Shown: in pieces, positions 7,554 to 15,399 of the stretch | Layout of the letters: each line of letters starts with the position of its first letter | How positions within the stretch are numbered: position 1 is the stretch's first letter | Origin: Pseudophaeobacter profundi | GTDB taxonomy: Bacteria; Pseudomonadota; Alphaproteobacteria; Rhodobacterales; Rhodobacteraceae | Direction of reading: 5' to 3' | Assembly: GCF_029697505.1 (NCBI RefSeq) | Contig: NZ_JARJEF010000016.1 | Location: forward strand, 1-54,194 | DNA: 54,194 nucleotides | Made by a program: the position numbers and the translations under genes | The notes under the pieces: generated by a model | What the model saw: the letters and a program-made list of their open reading frames with translations, nothing else | The model's database searches: none | What the model was told of the DNA's origin: nothing

Positions 7554-8636
7554 TTAGCCCAGAACGCGGTCGCGCTGTGCGGTGTACACACCGGACGACA
7601 GGTTCTGCCAAGCGGAAGAAGACTTCATCGACTTCATCGCGCTGTCGTGGATCTTCTTGAACAGGTCGTCGCCCATGTTTTCGTCCATGACTGCTTTCGA
7701 AGCCGCACCGAAAGCATCCCAGACGGAGTCAGGGAATTCCATGACCTTGACGCCACCAGCCTGCAGACGCTGCAGCGCAGCACCGTTGTTGGCCAGGAAC
7801 TGTGTCAGGTTCCACTGGTGGCATTCACCAGAGGCGATTTCGATGATCTTCTGATGCGCAGGCGACAGGCTTTCAAAGACGTCACGATTGGTCGCAACCG
7901 ACAGACCGGCACCTGGCTCGTGGAAGCCGGCGGTGTAATAGGTCTTGGTGATTTCCTGGAAACCGGCTTTTTCATCCGCCCAGGGGCCGATCCACTCGGT
8001 GCCGTCGATGGCACCGGAAGACAGTGCCTGATACACTTCGGAACCAGGGATGTTCTGAACCGAGGCACCCAGTTTACCCAGGGCTTTGCCGCCGAGGCCA
8101 GGCATACGGAACTTCAGACCGTTGAAATCTTCGGGGCTGTTGATCTCTTTCGAGTACCAGCCGCCAGCCTGGGCGCCGGTGTTGCCGCCGAGGAAGGATT
8201 TCAGACCAAAGATCTGGCCCAGCTCGTCGTGCAGCTCCATGCCGCCGTCCTGGTAGTACCAGTTGGCCAGCTCGGTTGCTGTCATGCCGAAGGGCACAGC
8301 GGTAAAGAAGGCATAGCCTGGGTGCTGACCAACAAAGTAGTAGTCGGCGCCGTGATACATATCGGCCTGACCGGAAGACACCGCGTCAAACACTTCAAAC
8401 GCGCCAACCAGTTCACCGGCTGCTTTGATGTCAACGGTCAGCTGACCATCGGACATGGCGGTGACATTGTCGGCAACGCGCTGCGCGGCGTCAAACACGC
8501 CTGCCAGACCGCGGCCCCAGGTGGTGACCATGGTCAGGGTGCGCTTACCCTGTGCATAGGCCGGTGCGGCCAGAGTGGTTGCAGCTGCGGCGGTCCCGCC
8601 CAGCGCAGAGGTTTTCAAAAAAGAACGACGATCCAT
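7554..8636 (-). CDS. TRAP substrate-binding protein (DctP/COG4663), Tat-exported
   Basis: 360 residues. MDRRSFLKTSALGG followed by a hydrophobic stretch and APAYAQG is a twin-arginine signal peptide cleaved near residue 28. The mature part has the receptor signatures GGNTGAQAGGWYSKEINS, GLKFRMPGLGGKALGKLG and AIDGTEWIGPWADEKAGF. These closely follow the pattern of TakP, the Rhodobacter sphaeroides 2-oxoacid receptor (family COG4663, also linked with chloroaromatic and lactate ligands). The Arg of LKFRMPG normally holds the ligand carboxylate, so an organic acid is likely, but the exact ligand cannot be read. GGGAGGAG stands before the ATG. The divergent kinase/regulator pair is the probable controller. 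Confidence 0.92.
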   Translation of the reverse strand: MDRRSFLKTSALGGTAAAATTLAAPAYAQGKRTLTMVTTWGRGLAGVFDAAQRVADNVTAMSDGQLTVDIKAAGELVGAFEVFDAVSSGQADMYHGADYYFVGQHPGYAFFTAVPFGMTATELANWYYQDGGMELHDELGQIFGLKSFLGGNTGAQAGGWYSKEINSPEDFNGLKFRMPGLGGKALGKLGASVQNIPGSEVYQALSSGAIDGTEWIGPWADEKAGFQEITKTYYTAGFHEPGAGLSVATNRDVFESLSPAHQKIIEIASGECHQWNLTQFLANNGAALQRLQAGGVKVMEFPDSVWDAFGAASKAVMDENMGDDLFKKIHDSAMKSMKSSSAWQNLSSGVYTAQRDRVLG

Positions 8637-8734
8637 AATAGTGCTCCTCCCATAAGTAGTCCCTATGTCCGGCTTTGGCCGAACGGATCTATTCGAGTGG
8701 CGTCAGCCTAGCGGCGGAATGGCGCTTGTGAATA

Positions 8735-8757
8735 CCTAGTACTGCGTAGGCGACGCA
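8735..8757. promoter_or_regulatory. Candidate response-regulator site upstream of TRAP receptor gene
   Basis: CCTAGTACTGCGTAGG (8735-8750) has CCTA/TAGG ends eight bases apart and overlaps TGCGTAGGCGACGCA (8743-8757), an inverted repeat with 5-bp arms. A further dyad, TGGCAAAATGCCA, lies at 8825-8837. All are in the 249-bp divergent region between the receptor gene and the kinase gene. NarL/FixJ-type regulators usually bind such short dyads; assignment is inference. Confidence 0.35.
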
Positions 8758-8885
8758 AAAACTGGCCATTCCTGAATGCTGGACCGCCAATTTTTGCGAA
8801 TCCGTCGCGATTTCACGACCCGACATGGCAAAATGCCAATGCCAGGTCTTTGATTCGGTTGCGAGATTGCGTAACGATTCGGCGC

Positions 8886-10322
8886 ATGGCTAATTTTCGC
8901 ATGATTTTTCGACCAAACTACGCACAGAAGCTCTCAATTCTGGCGACGCTGCCGCTTGTGGTTGCGGTGGCGGCGATTGCCCTGCTGATCGCGTTTGAGT
9001 CGCGCAGCTCTGCCGAGCGCGAAATTCAGGCCCTGCAACAGCAGCTCTTGGCGGCCAAAAAGGCCGAGCTGCGTAACTATGTGACCCAGGCGCGCAACGG
9101 GTTTTCCTTTATCTATGGCCGCGCCGCGCCCGACGACGAAGAGGCCAAGCAACAGGTGACGCAGATCCTGTCTTCTATGATCTATGGCGCCGATGGTTTT
9201 TTCTTTGTCTATGATTACGACGGCACCAATCTTGTCAGCCCGCGTCAGACAGAGTTCATAACCCGCAACTGGACCGGCCTGAAGGACAGCCAAGGCACCC
9301 CGGTGGTAGATGAATTCATCCGTCTGGCCCGACAGGGGGCGGGCTGGCATAGCTTCATGTGGCAAAAACCTTCGACCGGAGAAGAGGCGCGCATGATCGC
9401 CTATGTTGTCGGCCTGCAAGACTGGCAATGGGCCGTCGGCACTGGCGTCTTTATCGACGATGTGCTGGCCACGGTTGCAACTGCCCGTGCCGAGGTGGAA
9501 TCGCGGGTGCAGCGCACGTTCTACTATACCGGGGCAATTGCGCTGGCAGCGCTGGTCGTTGTCTTTGCCTCGGGCATGGTGCTGAACATCCGCGAACGCC
9601 GCCTTGCCGATGTCAAACTGAAAGAGCTGACCCAGCGGGTTTTTGACACCCAGGAGGAAGAGCGCAGCCGGGTGGCGCGCGAATTGCACGATGGTATCAG
9701 CCAGATCCTGGTCGGCGTGCGCTATACCCTCGACACGGCCAGTCGGCAGCTCAAGCGTGGCGAACTGCAGCGCGCCCTCCCGCCACTGGACAAAGGGATC
9801 GAAAACCTCGCCACCGCCATCACCGAAGTGCGCCGGATCAGCCGTGATCTCCGGCCCGGGGTGTTGGATGATTTGGGGCTGGGGCCAGCGCTACAGGCGC
9901 TGACGGATGATTTTGCCCAGCGCACCGGTATTGCCTCCAACTTCAGCACGGTGGTATTTCGCAACCGGCTGGATGCCGAAGCCAAGATCGCGCTCTACCG
10001 GATTGCCCAAGAGGCGCTGATGAATATCGAACGCCATGCAGACGCCACAGAGATGTCGATGGATCTGCGCGGCCACGCCAAGGGGGCGACGCTGCGGATT
10101 TCTGACAATGGCACCGGCCTGCCCCCCGAACAGGACCGCACCGGGGCGGGCATTGGCCTGCGCAATATGCAGGAACGCATAGAGCAACTTGACGGCACCT
10201 TACGCATTCTGTCATCACGTGGCACCCAGAGCGGCACAATGATCGAAGCCATCCTGCCCCTGAGCCACCTGCTGGCACCCGGGGAAAGCCTAAGCGATGA
10301 GCCGCGGGTCAAATCATCCTGA
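8886..10322 (+). CDS. Sensor histidine kinase with Cache domain (NarL-partner type)
   Basis: About 478 residues. A first membrane helix (ILATLPLVVAVAAIALLIAF, about residues 20-40) and a second (AIALAALVVVFASGMVLNI, about 218-236) enclose a periplasmic domain with GADGFFFVYDYDGTNLVSP and GLQDWQWAVGTGVFIDDV, typical of single Cache_2 ligand sensors. The cytoplasmic part has the HisKA_3 box RVARELHDGISQILVG with His268 as the phospho-acceptor, then the ATPase motifs ALMNIERHADA, ISDNGTGLP and GIGLRNMQERI. A TTG at 8850 would add 12 residues; the ATG at 8886 is preferred on composition. It precedes its response regulator by 72 bp and is divergent from the TRAP operon, whose ligand it may sense directly. 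Confidence 0.9.
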   Translation: MANFRMIFRPNYAQKLSILATLPLVVAVAAIALLIAFESRSSAEREIQALQQQLLAAKKAELRNYVTQARNGFSFIYGRAAPDDEEAKQQVTQILSSMIYGADGFFFVYDYDGTNLVSPRQTEFITRNWTGLKDSQGTPVVDEFIRLARQGAGWHSFMWQKPSTGEEARMIAYVVGLQDWQWAVGTGVFIDDVLATVATARAEVESRVQRTFYYTGAIALAALVVVFASGMVLNIRERRLADVKLKELTQRVFDTQEEERSRVARELHDGISQILVGVRYTLDTASRQLKRGELQRALPPLDKGIENLATAITEVRRISRDLRPGVLDDLGLGPALQALTDDFAQRTGIASNFSTVVFRNRLDAEAKIALYRIAQEALMNIERHADATEMSMDLRGHAKGATLRISDNGTGLPPEQDRTGAGIGLRNMQERIEQLDGTLRILSSRGTQSGTMIEAILPLSHLLAPGESLSDEPRVKSS

Positions 10323-10394
10323 CGTCACCAGCCCCGGGGGTCGGCGACTGGCGATACCGCTACCAGCGGCCAGAGAAAGGCCAAAGGAAAAGAC

Positions 10395-11039
10395 ATGACT
10401 GATGTAACGCGCGTTTTGATCGTCGATGACCACCCCATGGTGGCCGAAGGCATCCAGTCCATTCTCGAGAGCTATGACGACATCGAGGTGCTGGCCTGCC
10501 TTGTGGATGGGGTCGAAGCAGTGGAACAGGCCGCCGCCCTGGCACCGCATGTTATCCTGATGGATCTCAACATGCCGCGCCTTAGCGGGCTGAGCGCCAC
10601 CGAGCTGATCCTGGAGCGCCTGCCCGAAACCCGGATCGTGATCCTGTCGATGCATGACAGCCCCGAATATATCTCAACCGCGCTGAGCCATGGCGCCATG
10701 GGCTATATCCTGAAGGATGTACCCACCGAAGAAATCAAGCAGGCGATTGACGCGGTGGTGCGCGGAGAGCGTTATCTCTGTACCGGAGCGGAAGGCTCGC
10801 TCAAACCCAAAGATGGCGAGACACGCGAGGCCCTTACCGGGCGCGAACAGACCATTCTGCTTGAATTGGCGCAGGGAAAATCCAACAAGGCAGTCGCGCT
10901 AACCCTGGATATCTCGGTACGCACGGTCGAAACCCATCGCAAGAACATCAAGCGCAAACTGGGCATTTCCTCGACCGCAGGCCTGACCCGCTATGCCCTG
11001 GAACACGGCGTTTTGCAGGGCACCGGACACGAGTTTTAA
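10395..11039 (+). CDS. LuxR/NarL-family response regulator
   Basis: 214 residues. The receiver domain has the acidic pocket VLIVDDHPMV, phospho-acceptor Asp57 in VILMDLNMPR, the switch residue region VILSMHD and the conserved Lys in GYILKDV. The C-terminal GerE helix-turn-helix reads LTGREQTILLELAQGKSNKA then ISVRTVETHRKNIKRKLG, at about residues 147-195. AGGAAAAG is seven bases before the ATG. It is the cognate partner of the Cache kinase immediately upstream, and the most economical target is the divergent TRAP promoter region. No other target is visible in the window. Confidence 0.93.
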   Translation: MTDVTRVLIVDDHPMVAEGIQSILESYDDIEVLACLVDGVEAVEQAAALAPHVILMDLNMPRLSGLSATELILERLPETRIVILSMHDSPEYISTALSHGAMGYILKDVPTEEIKQAIDAVVRGERYLCTGAEGSLKPKDGETREALTGREQTILLELAQGKSNKAVALTLDISVRTVETHRKNIKRKLGISSTAGLTRYALEHGVLQGTGHEF

Positions 11040-11155
11040 TCCGGCGCAGGTGTTTTCAGCCGAAATGGCCCGCACATTTTTCCACTAATTACAATAAAAA
11101 CCTTCACCACGCAACAAAATGTCCCAAATCAACTCTTTTTCAGTGTCTTTGCCTG

Positions 11156-11182
11156 TTGACGCCCCGTTCCAGCAGACATAAT
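11156..11182 (+). promoter_or_regulatory. Candidate promoter of the ilv operon
   Basis: TTGACG (11156-11161) and CATAAT (11177-11182) with a 15-bp spacer resemble -35 and -10 boxes for the vegetative sigma factor; the spacer is short, and TAATGT at 11179 would give 17. An imperfect dyad around 11171-11189 overlaps the -10. Transcription starting near 11190 would include the leader peptide and attenuator. Confidence 0.45.
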
Positions 11183-11226
11183 GTCCGCTGCAACGTAGTA
11201 CAGTAGCACACAGGGAGAGCCTGGCC

Positions 11227-11274
11227 ATGACCAGCCTAGTCGTAATTGTAGGAACCAAGCGCATGGGCCGGTAA
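11227..11274 (+). CDS. ilvB leader peptide (MTSLVVIVGTKRMGR)
   Basis: A 15-codon frame with AGGGAGAG seven bases before its ATG. Five consecutive codons are for branched-chain amino acids: CTA GTC GTA ATT GTA (Leu-Val-Val-Ile-Val, 11236-11250). It sits directly upstream of a terminator hairpin and the ilvB gene. This is the classic organisation of a leader peptide for attenuation: ribosome stalling at these codons when charged Leu, Val or Ile tRNA is scarce would change the folding of the downstream RNA and permit ilvB-ilvN transcription. It is too short to have a function as a protein. Confidence 0.88.
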   Translation: MTSLVVIVGTKRMGR

Positions 11275-11330
11275 CGGTAGACCACAATCAAACCCATGCG
11301 CCTCCCCTTGAATAAGCGGAGGCTTTTTTT
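11259..11330 (+). terminator. ilvB attenuator (antiterminator and terminator)
   Basis: The terminator is GCCTCC (11300-11305) pairing with GGAGGC (11318-11323), extended by CTT/AAG around a GAAT tetraloop, followed by seven T (11324-11330). An alternative helix pairs GCGCATGGG (11259-11267, in the end of the leader peptide) with CCCATGCGC (11293-11301), a perfect 9-bp match that takes the first bases of the terminator stem. A third option pairs GGCCATG (11223-11229) with CATGGGCC (11262-11269, one bulge), which would free the terminator. Three competing helices plus a Leu/Val/Ile leader peptide support attenuation. Confidence 0.85.
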
Positions 11331-11370
11331 ATGCGTAATGGACGATGCCGCCAATTGGAGCAAAAAGCAG

Positions 11371-13122
11371 ATGACACGTGAAATGACCGGCGCAAAAATG
11401 GTAGTCGAAGCCCTGAAGGAACAGGGCGTGGACACAATCTTCGGATATCCCGGTGGCGCCGTACTTCCGATTTATGACGAAATTTTCCTGCAAAATGACA
11501 TTCGCCACATTCTGGTGCGTCACGAGCAGGGCGCGGTCCATGCCGCCGAAGGCTATGCCCGCTCCACCGGCAAGCCCGGCGTTGTCTTGGTGACTTCGGG
11601 GCCTGGGGCCACCAATGCGGTGACCGGGCTGACCGATGCGCTGCTGGATTCCATTCCGCTGGTTGTGCTTACCGGCCAGGTGCCAACCTTCATGATCGGC
11701 TCTGATGCCTTTCAGGAGGCCGACACCGTTGGCATCACCCGCCCCTGCACCAAACACAACTGGCTGGTGAAAGACACCGACAAGCTGGCTGCAACCCTGC
11801 ACGAAGGCTTTCATGTCGCCACCTCTGGTCGGCCCGGCCCCGTTTTGATCGACATCCCCAAGGATGTGCAGTTTGCCACTGGCACTTATCAGTCGGCGAA
11901 ACCAACCGGTTCGCGCTATCAGCCGACCGTCAAGGGCGACATGGATGAGATCACCGAGCTGGTCGCCGCCATCGAGACCGCCGAGCGGCCCGTATTCTAT
12001 ACCGGCGGCGGCGTTATCAACTCTGGTCCTGCCGCCTGTCAGCTGCTGCGCGAACTGGTCGATGCCACCGGCATTCCGATCACTTCGACCCTGATGGGGC
12101 TTGGTGCCTATCCGGCCTCGGGCGACAACTGGTTGGGTATGCTGGGGATGCATGGGCTTTATGAGGCCAACCTGGCGATGCACGACTGCGATCTGATGAT
12201 CAATGTCGGCGCCCGGTTTGATGACCGTATCACTGGCCGCATCGACGCCTTCAGCCCCAATTCGCAAAAGGCCCATATCGACATCGACCCCTCTTCGATC
12301 AACAAGGTGATCCGCATCGACATTCCCATCGTTGGCGATGTGGGCCATGTGCTTGAAGATGTGCTGAAAGTCTGGAAATCGCGTGGCCGCAAGGTCAACC
12401 GCGAGGCCATTGCCAAATGGCAGGAACAGGTCAGCGAATGGCGCAAGGTCAACTGCCTGGCCTATGTTGGGTCGGAAAAAACCATCAAGCCGCAGTATGC
12501 CCTGCAGCGGTTGGAGGCCCTGACCAAGGACCATGATCGCTATATCACCACCGAAGTGGGCCAGCACCAGATGTGGGCAGCGCAGTATCTCAACTTTGAA
12601 GATCCCAACCGCTGGATGACCTCCGGTGGCCTGGGCACCATGGGCTATGGCTTCCCGGCCTCTATCGGGGTGCAGATGGCGCATCCGGATGCATTGGTGA
12701 TCAACGTCGCCGGCGAGGCCTCTTGGTTGATGAACATGCAGGAAATGGGCACCGCCGCCCAGTATCGCCTGCCGGTGAAACAGTTCATCCTCAACAATGA
12801 ACGCCTTGGCATGGTACGCCAGTGGCAGGAGCTGCTGCACGGGGAACGCTATAGCCATTCCTGGTCTGAATCGCTGCCCGATTTTGTGAAACTGGCCGAA
12901 GCTTTTGGCGCCAAGGGCATCATTTGCTCAGATCCGGCAGATCTGGACGATGCGATCATGGAGATGATCACCCATGATGGCCCGGTGATCTTTGATTGCC
13001 TGGTGGAAAAGCACGAAAACTGCTTCCCGATGATCCCATCGGGCAAGGCCCATAATGAAATGCTGATGGGAGAGGCCGACACCCAGGGCGCCATCCAGGC
13101 TGGCGGCGCGGTTCTGGTTTAG
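11371..13122 (+). CDS. ilvB: Acetolactate synthase large (catalytic) subunit
   Basis: About 583 residues from MTREMTGAKM. The enzyme condenses two pyruvates, or pyruvate and 2-oxobutyrate, in the first common step of valine, leucine and isoleucine synthesis, using thiamine diphosphate. FGYPGGAVLPIYDEI opens the N-terminal domain; Glu52 in VRHEQGAVHAAEGYAR is the cofactor-activating glutamate; VLIDIPKDVQ and GGVINSGPAA lie in the middle domain. The diphosphate-binding motif reads VAGEASWLMNMQE, with Glu where most family members have Asp. GGAG lies before 11371; in-frame ATGs at 11296 and 11338 overlap the attenuator and are rejected. It is cotranscribed with the small subunit 114 bp downstream. 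Confidence 0.95.
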   Translation: MTREMTGAKMVVEALKEQGVDTIFGYPGGAVLPIYDEIFLQNDIRHILVRHEQGAVHAAEGYARSTGKPGVVLVTSGPGATNAVTGLTDALLDSIPLVVLTGQVPTFMIGSDAFQEADTVGITRPCTKHNWLVKDTDKLAATLHEGFHVATSGRPGPVLIDIPKDVQFATGTYQSAKPTGSRYQPTVKGDMDEITELVAAIETAERPVFYTGGGVINSGPAACQLLRELVDATGIPITSTLMGLGAYPASGDNWLGMLGMHGLYEANLAMHDCDLMINVGARFDDRITGRIDAFSPNSQKAHIDIDPSSINKVIRIDIPIVGDVGHVLEDVLKVWKSRGRKVNREAIAKWQEQVSEWRKVNCLAYVGSEKTIKPQYALQRLEALTKDHDRYITTEVGQHQMWAAQYLNFEDPNRWMTSGGLGTMGYGFPASIGVQMAHPDALVINVAGEASWLMNMQEMGTAAQYRLPVKQFILNNERLGMVRQWQELLHGERYSHSWSESLPDFVKLAEAFGAKGIICSDPADLDDAIMEMITHDGPVIFDCLVEKHENCFPMIPSGKAHNEMLMGEADTQGAIQAGGAVLV

Positions 13123-13140
13123 GCCTGCCATTCACCACAT

Positions 13141-13164
13141 GCGCCGGGCGATCACGCCCGGCGC
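13141..13164 (+). repeat. Perfect 10-bp hairpin between ilvB and ilvN
   Basis: GCGCCGGGCG-ATCA-CGCCCGGCGC forms an uninterrupted 10-bp stem with a tetraloop, 18 bases after the ilvB stop codon. There is no T run, so termination is unlikely; it may stabilise the upstream message or set the ratio of the two subunits. Confidence 0.7.
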
Positions 13165-13236
13165 CCAGTTTGGCCCCCGTTGGCCGCCCTTCGAGGCCCA
13201 TAGGCCCCATGGCATGAATTTTAGAAAGGGACATCA

Positions 13237-13797
13237 ATGTCTGCCCTACACATCAAAAAAGGCTCTACCCGGCATTCTGCCTATAACCTACGCCCAACCT
13301 TTTCCGACCAGGAAGAAAGACACACCCTGGCCGTTCTGGTCGAAAACGAACCCGGCGTCCTTGCCCGTGTGATCGGCCTGTTTTCCGGGCGTGGCTACAA
13401 CATCGAAAGCCTGACCGTCGCCGAGGTCGATCATACCGGCCATATGTCACGCATCACCGTCGTCACAACCGGCACGCCGCAGGTGATCGAACAGATCAAG
13501 GCGCAGCTGGGCCGGATCGTCTCGGTACACGAAGTGCATGACCTCACCGTTGAGGGTGACTCGGTTGAACGAGAGTTGGCGATTTTCAAGGTGGTGGGCG
13601 ATGGCGACAAGCGGGTCGAAGCCCTGCGTCTGGCCGATATCTTCCGCGCCAATGTCGTCGACAGCACCCTGAACAGCTTCATTTTTGAGATCACTGGCGC
13701 GCCGGAAAAAATCGATGCCTTTGCCGATCTGATGCGCCCGCTGGGCCTGACCGACGTGGCACGCACCGGCGTTGCCGCCCTGCTGCGCGGTAGCTGA
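13237..13797 (+). CDS. ilvN: Acetolactate synthase small (regulatory) subunit
   Basis: 186 residues. The N-terminal ACT domain reads HTLAVLVENEPGVLARVIGL and FSGRGYNIESLTV (about residues 28-60), the valine-binding fold that gives feedback control and full activity to the large subunit. The C-terminal half (VERELAIFKVVGDGDKRVEA; FEITGAPEKIDAFADLM; ending in VARTGVAALLRG) is the ALS small-subunit dimerisation domain typical of the longer IlvH/IlvN type. AAAGGGA stands seven bases before the ATG. It is the last gene of the operon, followed by a strong terminator. It could equally be named ilvH. Confidence 0.95.
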   Translation: MSALHIKKGSTRHSAYNLRPTFSDQEERHTLAVLVENEPGVLARVIGLFSGRGYNIESLTVAEVDHTGHMSRITVVTTGTPQVIEQIKAQLGRIVSVHEVHDLTVEGDSVERELAIFKVVGDGDKRVEALRLADIFRANVVDSTLNSFIFEITGAPEKIDAFADLMRPLGLTDVARTGVAALLRGS

Positions 13798-13827
13798 GAC
13801 ACTGCAACCGCTGCCTTTTCCAGTATC

Positions 13828-13854
13828 AAGGCCAGTCTTCGGACTGGCCTTTTT
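13828..13854 (+). terminator. Terminator of ilvB-ilvN operon
   Basis: AAGGCCAGTC-TTCG-GACTGGCCTTTTT: an 8-10 bp stem with the very stable TTCG tetraloop and five T. It starts 30 bases after the ilvN stop codon. Confidence 0.95.
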
Positions 13855-13905
13855 CATTGGGATTTTGGCCGATACGCGCCAGCGCATCAAGCGCAGGATG
13901 AGCCG

Positions 13906-14346
13906 TCAGGCACTGCGCCGCCGTCTGGTATGCCGGGTGGGAAAGCGCACGACCTTCGGGTCGTCACGCGCCAGAGCTGGCCCCTGCGACCAGGACGTCG
14001 GCGGCACCGGAAAGCCGCCCTGCCCTGCATCACAGACCGCAATGTCCAGGCTGTGATCTTCCCAAGATGCAACAAGGTCATCCGCAGGCAGCGGCATGCC
14101 ACCGCGCCCACAGGCAACAAGATCGGCAACCAGCTCTGGGCAACCAGGTTCCTCTAGAACCCGGAGATCGCGCGCCAAACGCAGATCAGAAGCCAGGATC
14201 AACTCAAAGCTCACCCAATCGCCAATACCTAATTTGTGGTCTTCACAGGTGCCCCGATGGATATAGAAGGCCAGGTCTCCCTGGTCTTCACACCAGATAA
14301 CACCCTTCCCGGCGGCAGCATCACTCCAAAGAACTATTCCAATCAT
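13906..14346 (-). CDS. Cold-shock-domain-like protein with C-terminal extension
   Basis: About 146 residues from MIGIVLWSDAAAGKGVIWCE. The first 55 residues follow the pattern of a cold-shock/OB nucleic-acid-binding fold (W-near-start, GKGVIWCEDQGDLAFYIHRG, then GDWVSFEL), although the RNP aromatic motifs are degenerate. The rest is an acidic then basic tail (ending RFPTRHTRRRRSA) with no domain I recognise. The start at 14346 has GAGG seven bases upstream; the longer frame from 14385 does not. It is divergent from the XRE regulator at 14529. RNA or DNA binding is a plausible inference only. Confidence 0.55.
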   Translation of the reverse strand: MIGIVLWSDAAAGKGVIWCEDQGDLAFYIHRGTCEDHKLGIGDWVSFELILASDLRLARDLRVLEEPGCPELVADLVACGRGGMPLPADDLVASWEDHSLDIAVCDAGQGGFPVPPTSWSQGPALARDDPKVVRFPTRHTRRRRSA

Positions 14347-14431
14347 TTCGGACCTCGTATCTTGGGTAATACAAGTGTGCTGCAAATGAAGGGATTAAAC
14401 ATCGTCAAAACTGCGTCGAACCATTGCTTTT

Positions 14432-14460
14432 TGTGTCACCCCGGCTAGTCTTCTGACACA
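14432..14460. promoter_or_regulatory. Inverted repeat upstream of XRE regulator
   Basis: TGTGTCA (14432-14438) and TGACACA (14454-14460) are perfect 7-bp arms separated by 15 bases, in the divergent region between the cold-shock-like gene and the XRE gene. It could be an autoregulatory operator; centre-to-centre spacing of the arms is 22 bp, two helical turns. Confidence 0.35.
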
Positions 14461-14528
14461 GAATTGAACCAGGATGTCACGAATTCGTATCCACTAGACC
14501 CCGACAGCAACAGGACACATAGCGCCAG

Positions 14529-15359
14529 ATGCCAGAACCCCACGACGGAAAAGATCAAACCGATGGCGGTCGGGTCCGGTCGCCAGTGCAGTTGCGCAAT
14601 ATGTTTGGCACCAATCTGCGTCAGCTGGCGCAAAACTATCCGTCGATTTCTGAACTGGCCCGCCGCCTAGAGATCAACAGAACCCAGTTTAACCGCTACA
14701 TGTCCGGCGAAAGCTTTCCGCGCCCAGATACACTGGACCGGATCTGCGCCTTCTTTGACGTGGACGCGCGCATCCTGCTTGAGCCGGTCGACACAATCGG
14801 GCGTCAACCGGTGGTGCTGGACAACCCCTTTCTCGCCGGTTTTCTGGGCCATGGTATCTCTCAGTTGACTGAGGCCATGTTCCCAACCGGATTTTACCGC
14901 TTTACCCGGCGCAGTTTCATTCACAGTGACAAATTCATCATTGGTCTTGTCTATGTGTTCCATTCAACCAACACAGCCACATTCATCAAAGGCTATGAGG
15001 CCCGCGACTCCATGCGCTTTCAGGGCTTGCCGGAAACGCCGAGGATGCGCGAATTTCGCGGCCTTGTAACCGCGCATGAAGATGGTGTCGCCTTTGTCCT
15101 CTCGCGGCGCAATGCGATGACCTATTCTTTCAACTATCTGTCACGGATCAGCTCGATTGAGAATAACTTCTGGCTTGGCTATGTCGCGCGCACCGTACGC
15201 GATGGCAGCGGAGAGCGGGTCACCCGCATGGTCTACGAACATCTTGGCCAGAAAATGGGGCCGGCGTTGAATACCGCCCGCAGCGCAGGCTTTGCCGATG
15301 CCGAAGATCTGCAACCCTATCATCGCCATCTGTTGCGCCCGGACGATCCGTTTTACTGA
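14529..15359 (+). CDS. XRE-type transcriptional regulator with large C-terminal domain
   Basis: 276 residues. A helix-turn-helix of the Cro/CI type spans about residues 28-75: LRQLAQNYPSISELARRLEI then NRTQFNRYMSGESFPRPDTL and ICAFFDVDARILL. The remaining 200 residues form one domain without a catalytic motif I know, containing FYRFTRRSFIHSDKFIIGLV and YEARDSMRFQGLPETPRMRE, and may bind an effector. The N-terminus up to VQLRN is low in structure, and the true start could be nearer NMFGTNLRQLAQ. The gene ends 41 bp from the convergent DUF2189 gene. The regulon is unknown; self-regulation from the dyad at 14432 is possible. Confidence 0.8.
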   Translation: MPEPHDGKDQTDGGRVRSPVQLRNMFGTNLRQLAQNYPSISELARRLEINRTQFNRYMSGESFPRPDTLDRICAFFDVDARILLEPVDTIGRQPVVLDNPFLAGFLGHGISQLTEAMFPTGFYRFTRRSFIHSDKFIIGLVYVFHSTNTATFIKGYEARDSMRFQGLPETPRMREFRGLVTAHEDGVAFVLSRRNAMTYSFNYLSRISSIENNFWLGYVARTVRDGSGERVTRMVYEHLGQKMGPALNTARSAGFADAEDLQPYHRHLLRPDDPFY

Positions 15360-15399
15360 CCTGCCGCTCTGGCACATCGGGGCAGCGGTCAATGCGTTG

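Noticed and set aside
7539-8711. 390-codon frame antisense to the TRAP receptor
   Set aside because: Shadow; the receptor has a Tat signal, ribosome binding site and family motifs.
11296-11370. Upstream start codons of ilvB (11296 and 11338)
   Set aside because: Both add residues encoded by or next to the attenuator; the ribosome binding site and the family start support 11371.
11329-12858. 509-codon frame antisense to ilvB
   Set aside because: Shadow; histidine- and glycine-rich composition without domain, opposite a certain gene.
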